The position numbers and the translations under genes were made by a program. This document shows positions 23,376 through 30,142 of a stretch of 32,733 nt of DNA, piece after piece (position 1 is the first letter of the stretch; each line of letters begins with the position of its first letter). Below the pieces are notes generated by a model, which was not told where the DNA came from, did no database searches, and saw only the letters and a list, made by a program, of their open reading frames with translations. Source of the stretch: Desulfofundulus thermobenzoicus (lineage in GTDB: Bacteria; Bacillota; Desulfotomaculia; Desulfotomaculales; Desulfovirgulaceae); contig NZ_WHYR01000040.1 in assembly GCF_009428905.1 (NCBI RefSeq), forward strand, positions 1 through 32,733, given 5' to 3'.

Positions 23376-24938
23376 TTATCCCGCTTTTTGCTGGATATCT
23401 TGCAAAAGGACATCCAGATTGTCCAACTGCTCCATAATTTGTTGATAGTGCCCCCGGGCCAGTCCCCGGGATATTAAGTCCTGCAAACGGGCAGATACCT
23501 GGGCATGGGCCCGGCGCAGCTCTTCGTCGGTGGCGGGAAGGGCGGTGGAAAGCAGCAATTCCTCGCCCATAACCGGGGCGTAAACCGGAAAACCGTAGCG
23601 GCGGGCAATTTCCCCGGCCAGGACTTCAATGGGCCCGGGTTCACCATGCACCAGAAATACCCGGATAGGCGGACGGCGCAGGTGTCCCACCCAGTCCAGC
23701 AAATCCTCCTGATCCGCATGGGCCGAATAACTGTCAATGCTCCTGACGGCCGCCCGCACAAATACCTCTTCCCCGTGGATACGCACAAATTTGGCGCCGT
23801 CCTTGATCTTTCGCCCCTTGGTGCCGGGAGCCTGGTATCCCACAAAAAGGACGGTACATTCGGGGCGCCATAAATTATGCTTCAGGTGGTGCTTGATCCG
23901 TCCGGCCTCACACATACCGCTGGCGGCAATGATAATTGCTCCGCCCTTGATCTTGTTTAAAGCCATGGACTCCTCCACGGTACGGGCAAAGGTGAGACCG
24001 GCCATGGTCAGGGGATCCTGCCCTTTGGCCATGAGATTTCTGGCCTCTTCATCAAAAATACCGGCATGCTTTTTGAAAATTGCAGTGGCTGCCGCAGCCA
24101 TGGGACTGTCGATATAAATTTTCATGGGCGGAAAACGGCCGCTGTTCACCAAAAGATTTAAGTCATAAATAAGATCCTGGGTGCGCTCCACGGCAAAGGC
24201 GGGAATAATCAGGTTTCCTCCCCGGCGGTAGGTATCCCAGATCACCTCGTGTAAAATTTCCAGATGATCCGGTCCATTGGGATGCAGCCGGTCGCCATAG
24301 GTGGACTCCATGATTAAATAATCGGTTTGGTCGATATAAGCCGGATCTTTCAGGAAGGGCCTTTTCCTCTCGCCCAGATCACCGGTGAAAACCAGTTTAT
24401 AAGTCTGCCCCCCCTCCCGCACGGTCACCTCGACGAGGGCCGAACCCAGGATATGCCCCGCTTCCAGAAAGCGCACGCTGATCCCGGGGTTAAGATCCAC
24501 CGTCTCTCCGTAGTCCACCGGATGGAAATATTCCAGTGCCCGGTGGGCGTCCTCCATGGTATACACCGGTGCCACCGGCGGGCGCCCGGACCGGGCGGCC
24601 TTACGGTTCAACCTTTCCACTTCCATCTCCTGGATGTGGCCGCTGTCGGGAAGCATGACCGAACAAAGATCCGCCGTGGCCCGGGTGGTAAGCACGCGGC
24701 CCTTGAAGCCCTGCTTGACCAGTTTGGGGATCAGGCCGCTGTGATCAATATGGGCGTGGGTGAGCAGGACATAATCCACACTGCCGGGCGCCACCATAAA
24801 GGGACGGTAATTGTTCTCCCGCAACGCCCGTGGCCCCTGAAACATCCCGCAATCCACCATCAGCCGGGTGGCTCCCACCTCCAGCAGGTGACATGATCCG
24901 GTAACTGTTCTGGCCGCTCCCAAAAAACGCAGGCGCAA
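23376..24938 (-). CDS. Beta-CASP metallo-beta-lactamase RNase-like protein
   Basis: A 520-aa metallo-beta-lactamase/beta-CASP protein of the YSH1/KH-less RNase group (COG1236). The zinc motif is THAHIDH (H61, H63, D65, H66), with further ligands in EAGHILGSA and FTGDLGE. The beta-CASP part contains SPMAAAAT, IIIAASGMCEAGRIKHHL and, near the end, SYSAHADQ and FLVHGEPGP. RNA endo/exonuclease activity is expected from the family. The TTG start (24936-24938) has GGGGGGAA eight bases upstream. It stands alone between the pgeF promoter and a long gene-free region. Confidence 0.93.
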   Translation of the reverse strand: MRLRFLGAARTVTGSCHLLEVGATRLMVDCGMFQGPRALRENNYRPFMVAPGSVDYVLLTHAHIDHSGLIPKLVKQGFKGRVLTTRATADLCSVMLPDSGHIQEMEVERLNRKAARSGRPPVAPVYTMEDAHRALEYFHPVDYGETVDLNPGISVRFLEAGHILGSALVEVTVREGGQTYKLVFTGDLGERKRPFLKDPAYIDQTDYLIMESTYGDRLHPNGPDHLEILHEVIWDTYRRGGNLIIPAFAVERTQDLIYDLNLLVNSGRFPPMKIYIDSPMAAAATAIFKKHAGIFDEEARNLMAKGQDPLTMAGLTFARTVEESMALNKIKGGAIIIAASGMCEAGRIKHHLKHNLWRPECTVLFVGYQAPGTKGRKIKDGAKFVRIHGEEVFVRAAVRSIDSYSAHADQEDLLDWVGHLRRPPIRVFLVHGEPGPIEVLAGEIARRYGFPVYAPVMGEELLLSTALPATDEELRRAHAQVSARLQDLISRGLARGHYQQIMEQLDNLDVLLQDIQQKAG

Positions 24939-25527
24939 ATGAAATTCCCCCCAAATAGTTGTTGGTCGCTGGGCAGCCGTATTATTACTAATTCCCCCTC
25001 GCCCCCGCCATTCCCTGCTGCATTATGTAAAAAGATGTCTTAAAATGCCGGACGGCAGGCGAACAACCATAATTTTACCCTGAAAATAATCGGCGTAGAT
25101 CCATTTTCATCCTTGCTGGTGCTGCGTTAGCGGCACGGGCGTCTGTTCAGTAAACCCGGTGCAGGCACGGTGTTGTCCCACTCACTCCGGCACTTCGCCA
25201 TGTCGTGCACTCTGGAAAACGCCGTGCCTTTGTATTGACCACCGGTTAGTCCCGGTCGCCCGATCAAGTGACCCGGCATTCAAAAATTGATTGCCCGGAA
25301 AGGGAATAATTGTTTCATAATGGGCAACGCCCTTGACAGAACGGCCGCCGGAGCGTAAGCTAAAAATAGCCGCCGGAGCGGCTGAATAATGTTTTTATGG
25401 CAGTCTCCCTCAACCAGCCAGCCGGTGATTGGGGGACAAGACTCAGGAGTAAATCAAGGGAGTTGTCCATGGGAACGTCCGTTCCCTCCATGAAACGTAA
25501 AACCTATTTTATGAGGGGTGTTTTGCC
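24939..25527. other. Gene-free region with hairpins and repeat-like words
   Basis: There is no credible gene in these 589 bases. It holds a long-range stem (GGCACGGGCGT at 25132-25142 with ACGCCGTGCC at 25219-25228) around more GC-rich words such as CACTCACTCCGG. Next come two copies of GCCGCCGGAGCG (about 25342 and 25370), the second forming the hairpin AGCCGC-CGGA-GCGGCT. Then come GGACAA/TTGTCC (25434-25439, 25463-25468) and GGGAAC-GTCC-GTTCCC (25471-25486), just before fmdB. TTGACA at 25333 has no good -10. Parts may be relics of mobile REP-like elements. Confidence 0.4.
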
Positions 25528-25776
25528 GTGCCCATTTACGAATTCCGTTGTCTTAATTGCGGTCACCGCTTTGAAAGGCTTTGCTCCATGGGTGAGAAGG
25601 GTGAGGGGCAGGTCTGCCCGGCCTGCCGGAGCACCGGCGCCCAACGGGTGATGAGCAGTTTTGCTTCCCCGGGCAAACGGGATGCCGGTAGCAGTGCCGG
25701 TACCGGTAACAGCACCGGTGGAAGCGGCGGCTGTGCCGGATGCGCCGGCGGCAGCTGCACCACCTGCGGGCATTAA
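25528..25776 (+). CDS. FmdB-family zinc ribbon protein
   Basis: An 82-aa protein. The N-terminus MPIYEFRCLNCGHRFERL...CPACRS (four cysteines in two CxxC pairs) is the FmdB regulatory-protein zinc ribbon. The second half is a low-complexity G/S tail ending in a second cysteine group (GGCAGCAGGSCTTCGH). FmdB-type proteins were proposed as regulators of amide and formamide genes, but for most copies the role is unknown. The GTG start (25528-25530) is preceded by GAGGGG. It is the only + strand gene between the SASP/DUF5132 genes and the SLH gene. Confidence 0.9.
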   Translation: MPIYEFRCLNCGHRFERLCSMGEKGEGQVCPACRSTGAQRVMSSFASPGKRDAGSSAGTGNSTGGSGGCAGCAGGSCTTCGH

Positions 25777-25807
25777 AAGAGAGGGCGTTTACGCCCTCTC
25801 TTTAATG
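25776..25807 (+). terminator. Terminator after the FmdB-like gene
   Basis: AAAGAGAGGGCG and CGCCCTCTCTTT form a 12-bp stem around TTTA, starting at the stop codon. The tail TTTAATG is short. The A/T ends make it usable in both directions. Confidence 0.8.
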
Positions 25808-25831
25808 TGACCGTTTACCTGGAACGCCGGG

Positions 25832-25984
25832 TTATATACAGCGCAGGTCCACTTCGTCAATGCCCACCGTGTTGTTGTTATCCGCCGCCGGGGTAAAGAT
25901 GAACCGCACCTCCACCCGGCCGGTGCCCGCCGGGGAAGGGCCGGTGGTCAGGGAGAATCGTATACAGGGCTCGGGTGTGTGGGA
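25832..25984 (-). pseudogene. 3' remnant of a larger (probably exported) protein gene
   Basis: On the minus strand a frame of 50 codons reads TPEPCIRFSLTTG...VEVRFIFTPAADNN...VGIDEVDLRCI and stops at TAA 25832-25834. The pattern of beta-strand residues and a closing IDEVDLRC looks like the end of a carbohydrate-binding or jelly-roll domain. It has no start codon or ribosome binding site, and a TAG (25985-25987) closes it upstream, so it is a truncated leftover. It lies between fmdB and nrdG. Confidence 0.55.
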
Positions 25985-26054
25985 CTACCCAGTTGCCGGC
26001 ATTATTCCGCTTGCAATTTTCAGTGGTATTATTGATAAACCCGACGGCAGGCGA

Positions 26055-26570
26055 CTATTGCGTAGATCCCCAGGAAGCCATCACCACCCGCCCCCCGGCC
26101 AGGGAAGGGGCCACATGGATGATCCGCTGGTTGGTGGAGCCCCGGAAGGGCAGGGCCGGGTCCCGTTTTTCCTGGACATAGGGGCCGTCCACGATATAAT
26201 CGGATAGCTCCAGGAGCTCTTTTACAGCCCCGTCCCTTTGGCTCCACTCCTGCAGTTCTTCCCAGGTATAACCCGTGTAGGTGATTACGTCCTTGCCCAG
26301 ATGGTGTACCTGCCGGGCCAGGACGGCCAGAGATTCCGCCTGGCCGAAGGGCTCTCCTCCGGAGAAGGTCACCCCCTTTAACAGGGGGTTTTGGCGCACC
26401 ATCTCCAGGATCTCTTCCACCGCCATGTCTACCCCCCCGGCCGGGTCCCAGGTATGGGCATTATGGCAACCGGGACAACGGTGGGGACAGCCCTGGACGA
26501 AAACCACCAGGCGCAGTCCCGGCCCGTCCACCACACTTTCCCTGACAATTCCGGCCACACGCAACTGCAT
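26055..26570 (-). CDS. nrdG: Anaerobic ribonucleotide reductase activating protein
   Basis: Radical SAM activase (171 aa) that installs the glycyl radical on NrdD. The cluster motif CPHRCPGC gives C28, C32 and C35. TFSGGEPFGQ is the SAM-binding GGE motif. The start has GGGAGAGATGG upstream of ATG 26568-26570. It begins 22 bases after nrdD stops, so the two are translated from one message. The last codons (SWGSTQ) are not conserved in the family. Confidence 0.96.
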   Translation of the reverse strand: MQLRVAGIVRESVVDGPGLRLVVFVQGCPHRCPGCHNAHTWDPAGGVDMAVEEILEMVRQNPLLKGVTFSGGEPFGQAESLAVLARQVHHLGKDVITYTGYTWEELQEWSQRDGAVKELLELSDYIVDGPYVQEKRDPALPFRGSTNQRIIHVAPSLAGGRVVMASWGSTQ

Positions 26571-26592
26571 AAGCCATCTCTCCCAAAGGTTT

Positions 26593-28611
26593 TTAACTGA
26601 GGCTGTGGGGCAAACGATCGTTCAGCTCCGCCACCTTGCTGTCATTGAAGCGATCCACCGTGGAAAGGTAGCCGGTAATCCGCCGCACCCGCCGGATGGC
26701 CGGTGAACCGCAGCGGGGGCAGGTGTTTTCGTTGATTACCCCCAGCAAGTTGCAGCTGGTGCAAAAATCCACCGGGAAGTTGATGGCCGCGTAGCCCATG
26801 TCGCTGGCCGCCATGTGGCGGATAATGGCTTCCACCGCCTCGGGATTGTGCACCGGTGGTGAGGCCATTTCCACGTAGCTGATGTGACCGGCGTTGCAGT
26901 ATTTATGATAGGGTCCTTCCAGGCTGATCTTGTCAAAACTGCTGATGGGATAATGAACCGGTATATGGAATGAATTGGTATAATACTCCCGGTCGGTCAC
27001 CCCGGGAATAATGCCGAACTCTCTGCGGTCAATCTTGACAAAGCGCCCGGAAAGACCCTCCGCCGGCGTGGCCAGCAGGGTATAGTTCAGGTCATATTCT
27101 TCACAAGCTTCATCAATGCGCCGGCGCATAAAGGCCACAATCTCCTGCCCCAGAGCCTGGGATTCTTCACTCTGGCCGTGATGACGGCCGGTCAGGGCCA
27201 CCAGGGTTTCGGCCAGACCGATGAAGCCCATGGCCAGGGTACCGTTGACAATGGCCGGCTCAATGCAATCGTCATCCTTCAAGCCGGCCGAGCCCAGGTA
27301 AATACCCTGCCCCATGACAAAGGGCATGTCCTTCACCTTCAGTTTGGCCTGCACCCGGAAGCGGTGGTGGAGCTGCCGGATGACCAGTTCCATCACCCCG
27401 GATAGAAGCTGGTAAAACTTTTGTATGTTCCGCTCGGCCTTCACACCCAGCCGGGGCAAATTAATGGTGGTGAAGGACAGGTTGCCCCGGCCCGGGGTGA
27501 TCTCCGGACCCCGGCGGTTGGCCATCACCCGGCTGCGGCAACCCATGTAGGATACCTGGTCGCCATAGGGCCGGTTGAAGGAAGAATCCATGAAGGCGAA
27601 GGAGGGGTTCAGCCTCTTGCTGGCCACCCGGACGGCCAGCTGGAACAAATCGTAGTTGGGATCCCCGGGTGCAAAGTTCACCCCTTTTTGCAGGCGGAAA
27701 ATAATATTGGGGAAAATGGGATTCTCCCCCCGCCCCAATCCGGCTTCATAAGCCAGGAGCAGGTTGCGGGTGACTTTTCGCCCGGCCCCGGAAGTATCGG
27801 TGCCCAGGTTTATGGAAGAAAAAGGCACCTGGCTCCCCGCCCGGGAGTGCATTGAATTGAGATTGTATACCAGAGCCTCCATTGATTGGTATGTTTCATT
27901 TTCATCGGCATTCTCCACAAAGGGGGCCATCTGCCGGTCAAAAAAGGGAAAGGACTGTCCTCCGAACATATCGTTCTGAGCGCTTTGTAAAATGATGGCC
28001 GCCAGGGCCGTGGCCGAAGTGGGTCGTTTCGGCGGCCGGATATAGCCGTGGCCCGTGTTGAAACCCTCCATCAGGAGCCTGTCCAGGGGTATCTGCAGGC
28101 AATTCAGGGTCTTGGCGTACCAGTCCAGGTCATGGATATGGATGTCTCCCCGTATGTGGGCACCGGAAAAATCGTCGTCCAGCAAGCGGGTCAGGTAATA
28201 TTTTTTGCTGGCCGCACTGGCAATTTGCAGCATTTTGGCCGAAGGGGAATTGCCCACGTTGGCGTTTTCCCGGTTGGTTTCTTCCAGGATTTCTTCCACC
28301 GCATCCATAAGATCCCCCTTGGCCTCCCGGATACGGGTGCGCTTATCCCGGTAGAGTATGTAGGCTTTGGCCGTGCGGGCGTGTCCGGCCTCGATGAGCA
28401 CCTTTTCCACCACGTCCTGGACATCTTCCACCCCGAAGACCTGCCCGTTGTATTTCTTTTTGAGCATCTTCAGGACCTCGATGGTCAACTCCATGGCCGT
28501 CTGCCGGTCCTCGCCCCCCACCGCCCGGGCGGCCTTGAAGATGGCGTCGGTAATCTTTGTCTCGTCGAAGGGCACTTCCCGCCCATCCCGCTTGCGGATA
28601 ACCTTGAACAC
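26593..28611 (-). CDS. nrdD: Anaerobic (class III) ribonucleoside-triphosphate reductase
   Basis: A 672-aa glycyl-radical enzyme that makes deoxyribonucleotides without oxygen. Residues 1-95 form an ATP-cone (VIRKRDGREVPFDETKI) for allosteric control. The body has the 10-stranded barrel with SYMGCRSRV. Near the C-terminus are the zinc cysteines CTSC and CPRC and the glycyl radical site RRITGYLSTVDRF (G647). The GTG start (28609-28611) is nine bases after AAGGAGG. nrdR lies upstream and nrdG downstream on the same strand. Confidence 0.98.
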   Translation of the reverse strand: MFKVIRKRDGREVPFDETKITDAIFKAARAVGGEDRQTAMELTIEVLKMLKKKYNGQVFGVEDVQDVVEKVLIEAGHARTAKAYILYRDKRTRIREAKGDLMDAVEEILEETNRENANVGNSPSAKMLQIASAASKKYYLTRLLDDDFSGAHIRGDIHIHDLDWYAKTLNCLQIPLDRLLMEGFNTGHGYIRPPKRPTSATALAAIILQSAQNDMFGGQSFPFFDRQMAPFVENADENETYQSMEALVYNLNSMHSRAGSQVPFSSINLGTDTSGAGRKVTRNLLLAYEAGLGRGENPIFPNIIFRLQKGVNFAPGDPNYDLFQLAVRVASKRLNPSFAFMDSSFNRPYGDQVSYMGCRSRVMANRRGPEITPGRGNLSFTTINLPRLGVKAERNIQKFYQLLSGVMELVIRQLHHRFRVQAKLKVKDMPFVMGQGIYLGSAGLKDDDCIEPAIVNGTLAMGFIGLAETLVALTGRHHGQSEESQALGQEIVAFMRRRIDEACEEYDLNYTLLATPAEGLSGRFVKIDRREFGIIPGVTDREYYTNSFHIPVHYPISSFDKISLEGPYHKYCNAGHISYVEMASPPVHNPEAVEAIIRHMAASDMGYAAINFPVDFCTSCNLLGVINENTCPRCGSPAIRRVRRITGYLSTVDRFNDSKVAELNDRLPHSLS

Positions 28612-28662
28612 TGCTGGCAGCCTCCTTAAATGGTCGTTGTTCGCTGGTCATTGGATTTAAGT

Positions 28663-28689
28663 CGGCATTCGCTTCAAGCGAATGCCGGC
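28663..28689 (-). other. Strong hairpin between nrdR and nrdD
   Basis: CGGCATTCGCTT and AAGCGAATGCCG form a 12-bp stem with almost no loop in the 94-base gap between the two genes. No T-run follows on either strand. It may set mRNA stability or processing between regulator and enzyme. Confidence 0.6.
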
Positions 28690-28705
28690 TGACACACTGT
28701 TCCCC

Positions 28706-29179
28706 TTACTCCCGGGAACCGGCCCCGGATTTCCCGGACAGGCGCTGGATTTCCCGTAAAAACTCCTGGACATCCCGGAACTCCCGGTAGACCGAAGCAA
28801 AACGGACGTAGGCCACCTCATCCAGCAGCCGTAATCGCTCCATGACCATTTCCCCGATCTGCCGGCTGGGCACTTCCAGTTCCGCCGTACTGCGCAGGGC
28901 CCGTTCCAGCTCGTCCACCAGCGCCTCCAGGGTGGCCATGGGCACGGGTCTTTTCTGGCAGGCTTTAACCAGCCCGGTCAGGAGCTTGTTACGGTCAAAA
29001 ACCTCCCGCCGTCCGTCTTTCTTCACCACCACCAGGGGGAGTTCATCCACCCGCTCATAAGTGGTAAAGCGCCGGCCGCAGCCTCCACATTCCCGCCGCC
29101 GGCGGATGGAACAACCGTCATCCGCCGGACGGGAGTCCAGCACCCGGCTGTCGGGAAAATTACAGAATGGACAGCGCAT
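28706..29179 (-). CDS. nrdR: Transcriptional repressor NrdR
   Basis: Zinc-ribbon/ATP-cone repressor of ribonucleotide reductase genes (157 aa). MRCPFC and CGGCGRRF supply the four zinc cysteines (C3, C6, C31, C34). [19 protein letters not shown] is the family DNA-binding block, and [20 protein letters not shown] opens the ATP-cone that senses ATP/dATP. The start at ATG 29177-29179 agrees with the strict family N-terminus; an upstream ATG adds six residues without a ribosome binding site. NrdR-box-like sites flank its promoter, so it probably represses itself together with nrdD and nrdG. Confidence 0.97.
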   Translation of the reverse strand: MRCPFCNFPDSRVLDSRPADDGCSIRRRRECGGCGRRFTTYERVDELPLVVVKKDGRREVFDRNKLLTGLVKACQKRPVPMATLEALVDELERALRSTAELEVPSRQIGEMVMERLRLLDEVAYVRFASVYREFRDVQEFLREIQRLSGKSGAGSRE

Positions 29180-29216
29180 CGCCCGTTCACCACCCATGCC
29201 AGAAATTAACCGGTTG

Positions 29217-29264
29217 TTAACATATGTAGTATGCCTGGCATGCTTATTATACTATATATTGGGG
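29217..29264 (-). promoter_or_regulatory. Pair of NrdR-box-like sites at the nrdR promoter
   Basis: Two imperfect palindromes with central ATAT (29249-29264 and 29217-29232) resemble the NrdR box ACACTATATATAGTGT at 12 and 10 of 16 positions. Their centres are 32 bases apart, the spacing usual for tandem NrdR boxes. The first overlaps the -10 box. Confidence 0.6.
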
Positions 29265-29275
29265 GTGAGGGACAA
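29246..29275 (-). promoter_or_regulatory. nrdR promoter
   Basis: TTGTCC (29270-29275) and TATAAT (29246-29251) are 18 bases apart, about 65 bases ahead of the nrdR start codon. It overlaps a NrdR-box-like site. Confidence 0.65.
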
Positions 29276-29345
29276 AGGCTAAAAAGGTCGGCGGGAGGAG
29301 ATTGAGTTTGTTTTCCTTCCCGTTACTTCACTTTTGCCGGTTACA

Positions 29346-29375
29346 CAAAAAAAGCCGGGTACCTTCATACCCGAA
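29346..29375 (-). terminator. Terminator downstream of the YlmC-like gene
   Basis: On the minus strand CGGGTA/TACCCG form a short stem followed by GGCTTTTTTTG. It lies about 170 bases past the PRC-barrel gene and ahead of the nrdR promoter. Confidence 0.75.
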
Positions 29376-29482
29376 TTTATAGCCGGAACTGCATGTCCAT
29401 GTGACACGGGCAACTGCCGGAGCTCAGCGGTCAACAACACCATGGGGCCGCCCCCTTTTGGGGTATTTTCCCGATCTCGCGG

Positions 29483-29496
29483 ATTGTAATTACAAT
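29483..29496. promoter_or_regulatory. 14-bp perfect palindrome, possible operator
   Basis: ATTGTAATTACAAT is a perfect palindrome in the gap between the PRC-barrel gene and nrdR. On the + strand it continues as ATTATCA, giving a Fur-family-like half-site pattern. No well-placed promoter was seen beside it, so a regulatory role is only possible. Confidence 0.3.
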
Positions 29497-29541
29497 TATC
29501 ACAAGAATTAACATAAATTCCCTTACTGTCCGGCGGCAACA

Positions 29542-29841
29542 CTAAAAATACCTCTCCCCCCCGCCGGGTGGACTCCCCCCTTCCGGACGGATTTCCCCCA
29601 CATCCCGCAAATCCACCAGAATCACATCCACACCGATCCTTTTGATTTTCTGCCAGGGGACCACAATTTCATCCTCCCGGCCAAAGAGATTGAACAGGCG
29701 GTTGCTTCCCTGGGCGGGCAGGATGATGGCGCTGATGCGCCCGTTCTCCAGATCGATGTCAATATCCTTGATGGGCCCCAGGCGGCGGCCGTCGGCCACG
29801 TTGATTACTTCCCGCATGCGCAGATCGGAAATCTTAACCAT
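29542..29841 (-). CDS. YlmC/YmxH family PRC-barrel sporulation-associated protein
   Basis: A 99-aa single-domain PRC-barrel protein. MVKISDLRMREVINVADGRRLG is the family N-terminus, followed by DIDIDLENGRISAII and DEIVVPWQKIKRIGVDVILVDL. YlmC/YmxH proteins lie by sigG and the ylm cluster in spore formers; their role is unknown. The start is ATG 29839-29841, with GGGGGTG upstream; the longer frame to 30090 lacks family similarity. In Peptococcaceae this gene commonly precedes nrdR, as here. Confidence 0.92.
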   Translation of the reverse strand: MVKISDLRMREVINVADGRRLGPIKDIDIDLENGRISAIILPAQGSNRLFNLFGREDEIVVPWQKIKRIGVDVILVDLRDVGEIRPEGGSPPGGGERYF

Positions 29842-30142
29842 TGCCTGCACCCCCTGGCATATTATATGCCGGAGGATATCCGGGCTGAACCGCAAACGTT
29901 GCTGTTTCCCCGGGGGCCGGAGAAGTTCCGGCAAAGCAGGCAAAAGAATTATCTGGTTTGTCCGGGAACTTTTCCCCCTTTCCCATCGTCCATATGAATA
30001 TACGGGGGACACAAAGACCAGGGAAGAGGGTGATGGCCATGACCTGAAGCTAGCAACGTACCCCGGCAGGAGAACCTTCGCTGAAAACACCGGCGCAAAC
30101 CGGTAGAAGACAGGTTACAAAAGCACAAAGGGGGGCCCAACA
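29842..30142. other. Divergent intergenic region
   Basis: Between the YlmC-like gene and the SLH gene. GGCATAT-T-ATATGCC (29856-29870) is a palindrome containing TATAAT on the minus strand just ahead of the YlmC-like start; its CATATAATA also resembles a SigK -10, and no clear -35 goes with it. Further right is a GCCGGA-GAAG-TTCCGGC type hairpin. No gene with a ribosome binding site was found. Confidence 0.35.

Noticed and set aside
29279-29445. 54- to 87-codon minus-strand frame with a G-rich stretch ahead of ATG 29443
   Set aside because: The reading frame runs through an intrinsic terminator with a T-run; the product is not recognisable.
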